Positions 16,236 to 24,014 are shown, counted from the first letter of the stretch. The stretch is 45,104 nucleotides of DNA from JBBQBM01 sp964554485 (GCA_964554485.1 CAZKOX010000003.1:1-45104); one strand, 5' to 3'. Translations and numbers: made by a program. Notes: generated from the letters alone by a model not told the origin.

Positions 16236-16361
16236 CCACGAATCCCACACCAGCAACCAATAAAGACCGGCAAAGCCGGCTCTTTTTGCTTGCTTCTTGG
16301 CTATTTTCAGCTTGACCAGTCCGGTATTCACTTCGAAGTAGTAACCTACACCTTGTTCCAT
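16218..16361 (-). CDS. Possible 47-aa protein on the minus strand (weak)
   Basis: Open frame starting MEQGVGYYFEVNTGLVKL, with AGGAGG only one base before its ATG. The YYFEVNTGxV start resembles small actinobacterial/CPR proteins of the WYYNxxTGxVE type, which suggested a real gene, but the frame runs through the terminator at 16262-16287 and into the end of the convergent gene, and the Shine-Dalgarno spacing is poor. Possibly a decayed copy. Confidence 0.22.
   Translation of the reverse strand: MEQGVGYYFEVNTGLVKLKIAKKQAKRAGFAGLYWLLVWDSWLWREG
16262..16287 (+). terminator. Intrinsic terminator after the anchored protein
   Basis: CCGGC-AAA-GCCGG core (16267-16279), extended by AAAGA/TCTTT across one bulged C, and followed by TTTTT. 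Confidence 0.8.
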
Positions 16362-16416
16362 TCCTCCTGGTCGCACAGAAACTAGCCTAAGTGTGGAATC
16401 CGTGGGATAAATGAAA

Positions 16417-16433
16417 TATTCTTATTAAGAATA
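16417..16433. promoter_or_regulatory. Operator-like palindrome upstream of the two-component-like operon
   Basis: TATTCTTA-T-TAAGAATA, a perfect 8-bp inverted repeat around one base, four bases upstream of the TATACT -10 box at 16438-16443, where it would cover the -35 region. A dimeric repressor or activator site is inferred. Confidence 0.5.
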
Positions 16434-16484
16434 GTTGTATACTAATTTAGTAACCGACTAATTGTTAGTGGAGGGTCATGCTAA

Positions 16485-16584
16485 NNNNNNNNNNNNNNNN
16501 NNNNNNNNNNNNNNNNNNNNNNNNNNNNNNNNNNNNNNNNNNNNNNNNNNNNNNNNNNNNNNNNNNNNNNNNNNNNNNNNNNNN
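16485..16584. other. Assembly gap (100 N), probably artefactual
   Basis: Conventional 100 N between two identical 55-bp ends. The real distance may be minus 55 bp (overlap). Confidence 0.85.
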
Positions 16585-16592
16585 AATAGTTG

Positions 16593-16598
16593 TATACT
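16593..16598 (+). promoter_or_regulatory. -10 box of the two-component-like/recO operon
   Basis: TATACT, also present in the left copy at 16438-16443; GTGGAGGG follows as ribosome-binding site before the ATG at 16633. No good -35 is visible in the left copy, which would suit an activator binding the palindrome at 16417-16433. Confidence 0.5.
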
Positions 16599-16632
16599 AA
16601 TTTAGTAACCGACTAATTGTTAGTGGAGGGTC

Positions 16633-17322
16633 ATGCTAACGGGGAGTGCGCCGGATTTTATAAATGATAGCCTGCTTGATAGTATTGTCGAGCAGCTGCG
16701 TTCTCCGCTCCTTACCATTCAGCTTATGCTTGAAGCTGGCCAAACCGACAACCTTGAAGTTATTACAAAATCTTCTATCCAGCTACTTGATGACATTAAT
16801 TACGTACGTGAACTTTCTAAGAACCGTCCGCGTCTAGACTTATCTCCAATTAATATCGCGGCTTTGAGCGATGATATTGCTCATGCACTTTTTCCGGTTG
16901 CGGCTGCAAAAAATATTACAGTCCGGACTGCAGTTTCGAGCAGTCGACCGGTTCTGGCTCATCGCCAAACTCTGCTGCGTGCATACGAAAATATCGTTAG
17001 AGGCTTATTAAACTTTTCGCCTGCAGGTCAAGAAAAATCTATGGTAGTCTTGTCGACTTCTTCGCATGATCAGAACGTTAGGTTTGGCGCTTATAGCTCA
17101 TCAGTAAATCTATTGGCCCGTGATTTAAGTCGAATGCGAAAAACTTTTGGAATATCCAGGCGTCCAATAGCGGTTCATTCGGCAACACCTGCTACGGAAT
17201 TATTTATAGCCGACAAATTGCTTTCATTACTGGGGCTACAAATGCGTACTGCAATTTCTTCGCACCAACACGGGTTGGCGGCAATTCTTACCCCGAGCAA
17301 CCAACTAGCCTTACTGACATGA
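16633..17322 (+). CDS. Degenerate histidine-kinase-like protein (no phospho-acceptor His)
   Basis: 229 aa, soluble, no membrane segment. The N-terminal helix reads SIVEQLRSPLLTIQLML, clearly a HisKA helix, but the acceptor His of the SHELRTPL motif is Glu20 here. The second half aligns loosely with a HATPase domain: AYENIVRGLLNF replaces the N box and the G boxes are not recognisable, so ATP binding is doubtful. I infer a non-catalytic sensor or scaffold. It overlaps by four bases (ATGA) the receiver gene, whose Asp is also missing, so the pair appears to have lost phosphotransfer together. A good GTGGAGGG site precedes the ATG. Confidence 0.7.
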   Translation: MLTGSAPDFINDSLLDSIVEQLRSPLLTIQLMLEAGQTDNLEVITKSSIQLLDDINYVRELSKNRPRLDLSPINIAALSDDIAHALFPVAAAKNITVRTAVSSSRPVLAHRQTLLRAYENIVRGLLNFSPAGQEKSMVVLSTSSHDQNVRFGAYSSSVNLLARDLSRMRKTFGISRRPIAVHSATPATELFIADKLLSLLGLQMRTAISSHQHGLAAILTPSNQLALLT

Positions 17323-17678
17323 AGATCTTAATTATCGAGCCCGATATTGTGCACGCAAGACTTTATCAATCGGCACTACAAAATGTTGGTCATGACGTTA
17401 AACATGTAAGTACTGCTCAAGATGCACTATTTGTTCTAGAAAAATCAAAGCCAGAAGTCATTTTGCTTGAACTTGATATGCCCGAACACAACGGCATGGA
17501 GTTTTTATATGAGTTCTCGAGCTACACTGACTGGGCAGATATTAAGGTCATTATTCATTCGATTTTGCGCCCTCAGCTCTTTGAACGCATGAAGGTGTCG
17601 TGGTCGGCGCTAGGCGTTCATGAGTATTTGTATAAACCAAATGTTTCGTTAAGAACCTTACAGCAAGTAGTCTTATAA
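17319..17678 (+). CDS. Stand-alone receiver domain with Asp-to-Glu at the phosphorylation site
   Basis: 119-residue CheY-like fold with no output domain. Acidic pocket IIEPD (5-9), then VILLELDMPEHNG: the acceptor position at 51 is Glu where receivers have Asp; the downstream Lys of YLYKP is kept. Glu at this site often mimics the phosphorylated state, so a constitutively active or protein-interaction role is inferred. Translationally coupled to the kinase-like gene and one base from recO, suggesting a cytosolic partner or regulator rather than transcription control. Confidence 0.75.
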   Translation: MKILIIEPDIVHARLYQSALQNVGHDVKHVSTAQDALFVLEKSKPEVILLELDMPEHNGMEFLYEFSSYTDWADIKVIIHSILRPQLFERMKVSWSALGVHEYLYKPNVSLRTLQQVVL

Positions 17679-17679
17679 G

Positions 17680-18375
17680 ATGAACCAATACAACACCACC
17701 GGCATAGTAATTAAACGCGTCAATTACGGCGAAGCGGATCGCATCATTACTTTTCTGACACCAAAGCGCGGCAAGGTTCGGGGGATGGCGAAAGGTGTTC
17801 GTCGCGAAAAAAGCAAACTCGCCGGTGGAATTGAACTTTTTAGCGAAGCGGATTTGACGCTCATTAAGGGCAGGGGCGAGATAGATACGCTTATTTCAAC
17901 AAGGCTGAAGATAAATTATGGAAATATCGTTAAGGATTTAAAAAGAACTAATATCGGGTATGACTTTATTAGTATTGTCGACGCCGTAACCGAAGATAAC
18001 TATGAAGAAAGTTATTATTCGTTGTTATCAATGGCATTTAAGTTTTTAAATGTTGAATCCTTAGATCCGGAACTCACAAAATGTTGGTTTTATACAAAAT
18101 TACTTGATCTGACTGGATATACGCCAGAGCTTGGGCTAGACATAAACGACGAACCGTTGAAAGAAAATGAGAATTATTTGTTTGACTTTGGTGCTGGGCG
18201 TTTCCAGCCATCACAGACCGATGGGTTCTCGACTAACGTGATTAAACTTCTTCGATTACTTCAAAAGCATTCGCCAGTCCAAATCGACAAAGTCGGTGGT
18301 ACCGAAGAGGCGCTTGTTTCGGCGGCACAAATTTTGAGTCGATTGGCAGAGTATTATTTACACATAAAGAAGTAG
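17680..18375 (+). CDS. recO: DNA repair protein RecO
   Basis: 231 aa. N-terminal OB-fold starts TTGIVIKRVNYGEADRIITF, with KGVRREKSKLAGG typical of RecO, followed by the helical C-terminal domain. The zinc-finger cysteines present in some RecO are absent. RecO anneals ssDNA and loads RecA with RecR in the RecFOR pathway. Third gene of the operon with the receiver pair, starting one base after its stop. Confidence 0.9.
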   Translation: MNQYNTTGIVIKRVNYGEADRIITFLTPKRGKVRGMAKGVRREKSKLAGGIELFSEADLTLIKGRGEIDTLISTRLKINYGNIVKDLKRTNIGYDFISIVDAVTEDNYEESYYSLLSMAFKFLNVESLDPELTKCWFYTKLLDLTGYTPELGLDINDEPLKENENYLFDFGAGRFQPSQTDGFSTNVIKLLRLLQKHSPVQIDKVGGTEEALVSAAQILSRLAEYYLHIKK

Positions 18376-18399
18376 ATTGCAAAAATGTTATATAAAACC

Positions 18400-18428
18400 T
18401 TGACAATTATGCTTATGTCTGTTAATAT
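18400..18428 (+). promoter_or_regulatory. Consensus promoter
   Basis: TTGACA (18400-18405), 17 bp, TAATAT (18423-18428), just behind recO; drives the 150-aa gene. Confidence 0.85.
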
Positions 18429-18457
18429 AGATGTGTTATAGTATAAAAACAAAAATT

Positions 18458-18910
18458 ATGAGTACAACAACACAAGCCGAAAATATAGATCCATTACTTG
18501 CTCGATCACATCGTGCAAGACAAGAACAAATAGCAATTGACGCCAATGAAGCAGCCGATGAAGCATGGCGAAACCCAGAGAATATAAAAAAAGTTGGGGT
18601 AGATGAATTAACCGCCATGAGAATTTCGAAACAAGTTGACGGTGGGTTCACTCCGGAGTTTGCTGGTACGACTAGTGAACTATCACAGATTATTCCAAAT
18701 CAACAGCTTGAAGAAATACGAGATCTAGAGGCAAAAGCCAAAGAGGCCGCCGGACAGAGCGTGCTACCTAGAGACTATCAGGCAAGGGGCATTAAGGTTG
18801 AACCTATTACGCGTGAACAAATTCATACTGAATTGAACGGCGTAAAGCCAGTAAGTGCATCGGGTCAGGTTAAGTTATACGATCAAGAACAAGCCGAAGA
18901 AGCCGCTTAG
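18458..18910 (+). CDS. Acidic hypothetical protein (150 aa)
   Basis: No family recognised. Hydrophilic, Ala/Glu-rich and mostly helical (RSHRARQEQIAIDANEAADE..., then LEEIRDLEAKAKEAA), without membrane segment; ends DQEQAEEAA. The ATG at 18458 is chosen over 18431 because the promoter places the transcript start near 18435, past the upstream ATG. The leader is the A-rich TATAAAAACAAAAATT instead of a Shine-Dalgarno sequence. The near-consensus promoter indicates high expression, like the small acidic gene at 2090. Confidence 0.7.
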   Translation: MSTTTQAENIDPLLARSHRARQEQIAIDANEAADEAWRNPENIKKVGVDELTAMRISKQVDGGFTPEFAGTTSELSQIIPNQQLEEIRDLEAKAKEAAGQSVLPRDYQARGIKVEPITREQIHTELNGVKPVSASGQVKLYDQEQAEEAA

Positions 18911-18945
18911 ATAATATGTCCTTCGCGCTTGGCGAGGCGGTAGAG

Positions 18946-18951
18946 TATAAT
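18946..18951 (+). promoter_or_regulatory. -10 box of glyS
   Basis: TATAAT 11 nt before the ATG at 18963, giving a leader of about four or five bases; no Shine-Dalgarno sequence. Confidence 0.5.
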
Positions 18952-18962
18952 ATTCTTAAAAT

Positions 18963-20246
18963 ATGGAAAAAGTTTCTTCTGAGGATATTATCAGTCTTTG
19001 CAAGCGTCGTGGTTTTATTTTTCAAGGCTCAGAAATATATGGCGGACTAGCTGGAACTTGGGACTACGGCCCGCTGGGCGTAGCCATAAAACGCAACATT
19101 ACTAACCTATGGTGGAAGATGTTTGTTGAAGACCGTGACGATATGTACGGCGTTGATGCAGCGATACTTATGAATCAAAAAGTTTGGCAAGCTAGCGGAC
19201 ATACAAGTGGTTTTAATGATCCGTTGGTTGAATGTAGCGAATGCAAAACTCGGCTGCGAGCTGATCATATCGAAAATGATAAATGTCCGAACTGCGGAAA
19301 GACCGGCAAGTTTAGCGCGCCACGACAATTTAATATGATGTTTAAGACTAGTGTTGGGCCGGTGGAAGACGAATCGAGCGTTAGCTATTTGCGACCCGAA
19401 ACGGCGCAGGGTATGTTTACGAATTTTAAGAATGTGGTTGATTCGATTTATCCAGACTTTCCGTTTGGCATGGCCCAGATTGGGAAGGCTTTTCGAAATG
19501 AAATTAGCCCACGCGACTTTATTTTTCGGGGCCGTGAATTTGAACAAATGGAAATTGAATATTTTGTAGCAGAAGAAGAGTGGGAAGCTCGGTTTGAGGA
19601 TTGGAAGAGTGAGTTTTATAAATGGTTTGAAGCAATTGGTTTGCCGAAAAATATGGTTCACGAACTTGACGTGCTAGAAGGTGACCGAGCGCATTACAGT
19701 AAGAAAACAATCGACTTTGAATTTGACTTTCCGTTTGGGAAGAGCGAGCTTTATGGCTTAGCTTATCGAACAGATTTTGATTTAAAAAACCATGAAAAAT
19801 CTTCAGGCAAAAAATTGGTGTATGTGCCAAAAGAGGGCGGCAAGCCGTTTACGCCACATGTTATCGAACCAACCTTTGGTGTTGATCGAACAATCTTAGC
19901 TGTGTTAACCGCTAGTTATAAAGAAGACGAAGTAAACGGCGAAAAGCGAAGTTTTCTGGCACTTCCAGAGGCTTTGGCTCCAGTTAAGTATGTCGTTAGC
20001 CCGCTAGTGAAGAATAAGCCAGAGCTTGTCAAAAAAGCCCGTGAAGTTTATGCGCTTGTAAAGAAAAAGTATGGCGCTGTACTTTGGGACGACAATAGTA
20101 ACGTTGGGAAGCGCTATCGTCGAGCCGACGAAATTGGTGTGCCAAAATGTATCACTATTGATTTTCAAACTCTTGAAGACGACACCGTAACTGTTCGCGA
20201 CCGCGACACCACCGAACAAGAAAGGGTTGCTATAGGTTTGTTATAA
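18963..20246 (+). CDS. glyS: Glycine-tRNA ligase, single-chain class II type
   Basis: Charges tRNA-Gly (427 aa). Seen: N-terminal class II start FQGSEIYGGLAGTWDYGPLG, a zinc-ribbon insertion with CSECK and CPNCG (about 92-116), motif 2 IGKAFRNEISPRDFIFRGREFEQMEIEYF in the 172-200 region, motif 3 PTFGVDRTILAVL, and the anticodon-binding domain from about 338 (LAPVKYVVSPLV). This is the alpha2 eukaryote/archaea-like form, not the bacterial glyQ/glyS heterotetramer. Almost leaderless. The NYN gene follows three bases later. Confidence 0.95.
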   Translation: MEKVSSEDIISLCKRRGFIFQGSEIYGGLAGTWDYGPLGVAIKRNITNLWWKMFVEDRDDMYGVDAAILMNQKVWQASGHTSGFNDPLVECSECKTRLRADHIENDKCPNCGKTGKFSAPRQFNMMFKTSVGPVEDESSVSYLRPETAQGMFTNFKNVVDSIYPDFPFGMAQIGKAFRNEISPRDFIFRGREFEQMEIEYFVAEEEWEARFEDWKSEFYKWFEAIGLPKNMVHELDVLEGDRAHYSKKTIDFEFDFPFGKSELYGLAYRTDFDLKNHEKSSGKKLVYVPKEGGKPFTPHVIEPTFGVDRTILAVLTASYKEDEVNGEKRSFLALPEALAPVKYVVSPLVKNKPELVKKAREVYALVKKKYGAVLWDDNSNVGKRYRRADEIGVPKCITIDFQTLEDDTVTVRDRDTTEQERVAIGLL

Positions 20247-20249
20247 GTA

Positions 20250-20837
20250 ATGAATAAATCAAAGAACAATTTCGCCTTTATTGATAGTCAGAACTTAAAT
20301 TTAGGTATTCAAAAAATGGGCTGGAAGTTAGACTGGCGCAAGTTTCGAGAGATGTTGGCCGACAAATACGGCGTCAGCAAGGCTTTTATGTTTATTGGCT
20401 ACATGCAAGAGAACGAATCTTTGTATGAGCAGATGCATGACCTTGGGTATTTGATTGTTTTAAAACCAACAGTTGAATCACATAATAGTAACGATGAGCA
20501 AAAAGGTCAGAGTCCAGAGAGAGGGAGTGGAGATAAAACTCCCGAACCGGAGAAGAAAACTGTGAAGGGTAATATTGATGCCGATCTTGTGCTTTATGCT
20601 ATGAAGGAAAAGAGCAATTATGACCAAGCGATTATTGTGTCCGGAGACGGTGACTTCTTTAGCTTGGCGGAATATCTAATCGCTGAGAATAAGCTAAAGC
20701 ACATCATGACTCCGAACTGGCAATATTCGAGCCTACTAAAAGAATTCGAAAGTCATATTGTTCGGCTTGACCAGATGCGCCGCGAACTGGCATATCGCAC
20801 TTTTAGACGAACTAGCCAAAAGAAAACCGATAAATAA
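20250..20837 (+). CDS. NYN/LabA-like domain RNase
   Basis: 195 aa of the NYN (PIN-like) nuclease family. The acidic metal-binding residues are visible: FIDSQNLN (Asp12) at the start, GNIDADLVLYAM in the middle and VSGDGDFFSLAEYL near residue 130. A polar, low-complexity insert (about 75-105, rich in E/P/K/G) separates the first strand from the rest. The family acts on structured RNA; the substrate is unknown. It starts three bases after glyS. Confidence 0.8.
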   Translation: MNKSKNNFAFIDSQNLNLGIQKMGWKLDWRKFREMLADKYGVSKAFMFIGYMQENESLYEQMHDLGYLIVLKPTVESHNSNDEQKGQSPERGSGDKTPEPEKKTVKGNIDADLVLYAMKEKSNYDQAIIVSGDGDFFSLAEYLIAENKLKHIMTPNWQYSSLLKEFESHIVRLDQMRRELAYRTFRRTSQKKTDK

Positions 20838-20851
20838 AGTAAGCTATAGTC

Positions 20852-22393
20852 ATGACACAGGATCAGGTGATGGCTATTTTAGAATCTGGCAAATCGGTAC
20901 TTCTGACCGGTGCGGCCGGAACCGGCAAAACCTATGTATTAAATAGCTTTATTAAGCGAGCTCGGGCAGACGGAAAATCGGTTGCCGTAACGGCCACGAC
21001 TGGCTTGGCAGCAACTCATTTGAATGGCACGACGATTCATTCTTGGTCGGGGATAGGGGTTTATGACGAGCTGCACAGTTATTTTATTGAAAAGCTCGGT
21101 AAGAGCCGCCGCGAGACAATCGCCAAGGCCGATATTTTGATTATTGACGAGATAAGCATGCTGCATGATTTTCGACTGGATATGGTCGAAGAGATTACGC
21201 GGCGAGTTAGGGAAGTAGACGAACCGTTTGGTGGCTTGCAGGTTGTTTTGTCGGGCGACTTTTATCAATTGCCGCCAATTAACCGATCAGAATCACGGTC
21301 GGGAAGTTTTGTTACTACTTCGGAATCATGGAACAAAGGCTATTTTACGGTTTGTTATTTGACCGAGCAGTATCGTCAGGCCGACGACGAAGCCTATGCT
21401 GCAATATTAAATGGCATTCGCGCTGGATTTTTGAGCGGCCGACAACTAGCCGCATTACAGGCGCGTACTGGATCGTTTGTCGATCCGTTTGATGTTAAGA
21501 CAAAACTTTTAACCACCAATGCTGACGTTGATGAGATTAATCTAGAACACCTTTATCGACTAGAGGGCGAGACGCATGAATTTGAGATGGAGACTTCTGG
21601 AACAAAAAAATATGTTGAGCAGCTCAAGAAATCTTGTCTTGCTCCGGAAACCTTAAAGTTAAAAGTTGGTGCGCACGTGATGTGTATTAAAAACTCGCCA
21701 GATAAAAAATATGTCAATGGATCACTTGGGGTAGTGACAAGCTTTGACGAGACAACTGGCTATCCAAAAGTAAAATTAAATACTGGTCGCGAGATAGAAT
21801 TGAAACCTGAAGCCTGGGAGCTTAACGATGGTGATAAGCGCCGAGCTGTGATTACTCAACTACCACTTCGATTGGCTTGGGCGATTACGGTGCATAAAAG
21901 CCAAGGGATGACACTGGATGGGGCTCAGGTTGACCTTAGGCGAGCGTTTGTTGAAGGAATGGGTTATGTTGCACTGAGCCGCGTTAAGAGCCTCAGTACT
22001 TTAGTGTTGAACGGCATAAATGGTATGGCACTTAGAGTCAGTCCGCTCGCCAAACAAATTGACGTTAGTTTGCGAGAACAAAGCGCACAGGCGCTATTGG
22101 AGCACGCCAAGGTCATCAAGAAATGGGAAAAGGCCGAAGCTAAGCGAAAAGCAAATCCAAAACCAGAACCAGTCCAACCAAAAACCTCAAATTGGGGAGA
22201 GAAGGTATTGAAGATGCGTGAGAAATATCCGAATGCCTATAAGCCTTGGCCGGAGACAGACGACACTGTTCTTAGGAAAATGTATCTAGCTGGGAAGAAG
22301 GTGTCTGATATTGGCGCAAAACTTGGACGACATGATGGCGCTATCCGAGCGCGACTGAAAAATATATTTGGAGAGAATATAGAGTTTAAATAA
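20852..22393 (+). CDS. Pif1-like superfamily 1B DNA helicase
   Basis: 513 aa. Walker A GAAGTGKT (20-27), motif Ia TATTGLAATHLNGTTIHSW, DE-box IIDEISML, the Q/K motif GDFYQLPPI, and the C-terminal VHKSQGMTLD (about 350) that closes the 1B helicase core. A basic Lys/Pro linker then leads to a small C-terminal helical domain (about 465-510, VLRKMYLAGKKVSDIGAKLG) that looks like a helix-turn-helix/Myb-like DNA-binding module. Likely unwinds G-quadruplex or forked DNA during replication or repair, by analogy. TATAGT sits one base before the ATG but is too close to be its promoter. Confidence 0.88.
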   Translation: MTQDQVMAILESGKSVLLTGAAGTGKTYVLNSFIKRARADGKSVAVTATTGLAATHLNGTTIHSWSGIGVYDELHSYFIEKLGKSRRETIAKADILIIDEISMLHDFRLDMVEEITRRVREVDEPFGGLQVVLSGDFYQLPPINRSESRSGSFVTTSESWNKGYFTVCYLTEQYRQADDEAYAAILNGIRAGFLSGRQLAALQARTGSFVDPFDVKTKLLTTNADVDEINLEHLYRLEGETHEFEMETSGTKKYVEQLKKSCLAPETLKLKVGAHVMCIKNSPDKKYVNGSLGVVTSFDETTGYPKVKLNTGREIELKPEAWELNDGDKRRAVITQLPLRLAWAITVHKSQGMTLDGAQVDLRRAFVEGMGYVALSRVKSLSTLVLNGINGMALRVSPLAKQIDVSLREQSAQALLEHAKVIKKWEKAEAKRKANPKPEPVQPKTSNWGEKVLKMREKYPNAYKPWPETDDTVLRKMYLAGKKVSDIGAKLGRHDGAIRARLKNIFGENIEFK

Positions 22394-22395
22394 AA

Positions 22396-22420
22396 TAGCG
22401 ACTAGCAATGCTAGCCGCTA
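22396..22420 (+). terminator. Hairpin terminator after the helicase
   Basis: TAGCG-A-CTAGC / GCTAG-C-CGCTA around an AAT loop, ten pairs with one mismatch; weak T-rich tail. Confidence 0.55.
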
Positions 22421-22493
22421 CTTTGATCTCTCATGTTTGTTTGTCCTCATAATAATAGCTAAGCATAAGAAACACAATCCTAAATTATTAAGG

Positions 22494-22499
22494 TAGAAT
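22494..22499 (+). promoter_or_regulatory. -10 box of the GH1 gene, near-leaderless
   Basis: TAGAAT ends eight bases before the ATG at 22508; no Shine-Dalgarno sequence. Confidence 0.4.
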
Positions 22500-22507
22500 G
22501 ATACCAG

Positions 22508-23794
22508 ATGTTAGATAATTCAAAACTGAATTTGACCCCAGAACTTAGGAAGAAATTCCCAAATAATTTCTTATGGGGAGCGAGCGTTAGTCCTCATCAG
22601 GTAGAAGGTGATAATTATAACCAGTGGACAAAATGGGAACTTGAAACAGCCAATCAAAATGCAAAAAGTGCCGAAAAAAGGTGGTCGAAGTTGCTACCGG
22701 TCTGGGACGACATAAAAGATCGGGCGGTTGACCCAAATAATTACATATCTGGTCATGGTGATAAGCACTATAAGCTTTACGAGCAGGATTTTAAATTAGC
22801 CAAAAGCCTTGGCCTGAATACTTTTCGATTTAGTCTGGAGTGGAGTCGTATCGAGCCCGAAGAAGGTGTCTATAACATCGAGGCGCTTCAACATTACAAA
22901 CGATATATCGCCGCGCTGTTAAAAGCCGGCCTAACGCCAATCGTTGGATTATGGCATTGGACTAATCCGGTTTGGTTTGAAGAGAAAGGGGGCTTTGCAA
23001 AAAAATCCAATCTTAACCACTGGAAGAAATATGTCGAGAAGGTCGCCGACGAACTTGATTGGTCGGAAGTTAAGTACGCAAACTCTATAAACGAAGCGAA
23101 TATGTATGCGATAGAATCATATTTTTTAAAGGAGTTTCCGCCTGCTAGCGGTGGATTGCTTAAAACTGCGATCACATATAAGAACTTAGCGTCTGCCCAC
23201 CGAATTGCTTATCGAGCGTTGACTCTCAGGCATCATCATTTGTCGGTCGGTGTTGTTCACCATCTCGTAAACTATAAACCGAAAGATAGTTCTAACTTCT
23301 TCGATAGGTTAATGGCGAAGGTCCTTAACCAGATTATAAATTGGTGGTTCTTGCATCGTTGTCGTAGCTTCGATTTTATTGGGCTTAATTATTATCGGAC
23401 CGAATATGTGCAGTGGTCGAGTATTTATGGGAAAAACCCGACAACTCCGGTAAATGATATTGGTTGGTATATGGAACCTCTAGGATTGTCGGAGGTATTA
23501 AGCGAAACCTGGCGCCGCTTTAAAAAGCCTATAATTATTACCGAGAACGGTGTGGCCGATATCCATGATAAGTATCGACTATGGTGGATCGGCGAAACAA
23601 TGCAAGCTATGGCAGAGGCTTCAGAAAATGGAGTGAATCTACTCGGTTACTGCCATTGGAGTTTTCTTGATAATTTTGAGTGGCAGTATGGATGGTTTTT
23701 GAAGTTCGGACTTGTTGCTGTTAACAGGCAAACCTACCAAAGATCTGTTAAGCAATCCGCCAGAACATGGTCTAACTGGCTACTCCACAGGTAG
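22508..23794 (+). CDS. Glycoside hydrolase family 1 (beta-glucosidase/galactosidase-like)
   Basis: 428 aa. GH1 barrel signatures: FLWGASVSPHQVEGDNYN at the start, LGLNTFRFSLEWSRIEP, the acid/base region ANSINEANMYAI (NEA replaces the common NEP), FIGLNYYRTEYV, nucleophile IITENGVAD and the HWSFLDNFEWQYGW loop that shapes the sugar site. The substrate cannot be told from sequence. No signal peptide, so it should act in the cytosol on imported disaccharides or glycosides. Terminator hairpin follows. Confidence 0.93.
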   Translation: MLDNSKLNLTPELRKKFPNNFLWGASVSPHQVEGDNYNQWTKWELETANQNAKSAEKRWSKLLPVWDDIKDRAVDPNNYISGHGDKHYKLYEQDFKLAKSLGLNTFRFSLEWSRIEPEEGVYNIEALQHYKRYIAALLKAGLTPIVGLWHWTNPVWFEEKGGFAKKSNLNHWKKYVEKVADELDWSEVKYANSINEANMYAIESYFLKEFPPASGGLLKTAITYKNLASAHRIAYRALTLRHHHLSVGVVHHLVNYKPKDSSNFFDRLMAKVLNQIINWWFLHRCRSFDFIGLNYYRTEYVQWSSIYGKNPTTPVNDIGWYMEPLGLSEVLSETWRRFKKPIIITENGVADIHDKYRLWWIGETMQAMAEASENGVNLLGYCHWSFLDNFEWQYGWFLKFGLVAVNRQTYQRSVKQSARTWSNWLLHR

Positions 23795-23809
23795 CGTAGA
23801 AATTACTGA

Positions 23810-23831
23810 AAAACACTACAGGTAGTGTTTT
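23810..23831 (+). terminator. Hairpin terminator of the GH1 gene
   Basis: AAAACACTAC and GTAGTGTTTT face each other around AG (in practice a 4-nt loop); ends in TTTT. Confidence 0.75.
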
Positions 23832-23851
23832 GTGACTATTATCTGTAAAAC

Positions 23852-23860
23852 TGTGGATAA
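23852..23860 (+). promoter_or_regulatory. DnaA-box-like nonamer upstream of mraZ
   Basis: TGTGGATAA, exact complement of TTATCCACA, 35 bp upstream of the mra promoter. Binding by DnaA is an inference. Confidence 0.4.
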
Positions 23861-23886
23861 CAGTAAAGTTTTCCGAATAAATAGTC

Positions 23887-23915
23887 TTGCAGTGGGTAGT
23901 TGTGGGTAGTATGCT
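23887..23915 (+). promoter_or_regulatory. mra (dcw cluster) promoter
   Basis: TTGCAG (23887-23892), 17 bp, TATGCT (23910-23915). Two MraZ boxes fill the spacer, so bound MraZ would block the polymerase. Confidence 0.6.
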
Positions 23916-23937
23916 CATGCCAGTGGGTAATCGTGGG
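23893..23937 (+). promoter_or_regulatory. Four MraZ operator boxes
   Basis: TGGGTA repeats at 23893, 23903, 23924 and 23934: pairs spaced 10 bp, 21 bp between pairs, all on one helix face. This matches the known TGGG direct-repeat operator of MraZ, indicating autoregulation of the whole cluster. Confidence 0.85.
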
Positions 23938-23943
23938 TAGCCA

Positions 23944-23961
23944 ATCCGCTAGCCAGCGGAT
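23944..23961 (+). repeat. Hairpin in the mraZ leader
   Basis: ATCCGCT-AGCC-AGCGGAT. The same TCCGCT/AGCGGAT stem with a different loop occurs at 37821-37836, suggesting a dispersed short repeat. Confidence 0.5.
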
Positions 23962-24014
23962 GCTACCAAAAGCGAGAAAACAAAAACCACCGCAAAAAAG
24001 GGAGTATTACTAAA

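Larger units (their letters stand above)
16430..16639 (+). repeat. 55-bp identical flanks of an assembly gap
   Basis: The 55 bases at 16430-16484 (promoter -10 box, leader, GGAGGG ribosome-binding site and first bases of the next gene) reappear identically at 16585-16639 on the other side of 100 N (16485-16584). Most simply one locus was written twice at a contig join, so the N run and one copy are artefacts. A true tandem duplication is the alternative. Confidence 0.85.

Noticed and set aside
19107..19661. 184-aa minus-strand frame
   Set aside because: Shadow of glyS.
20845..20850. TATAGT as promoter of the helicase gene
   Set aside because: Only one base before the ATG, too close for a start even of a leaderless mRNA.
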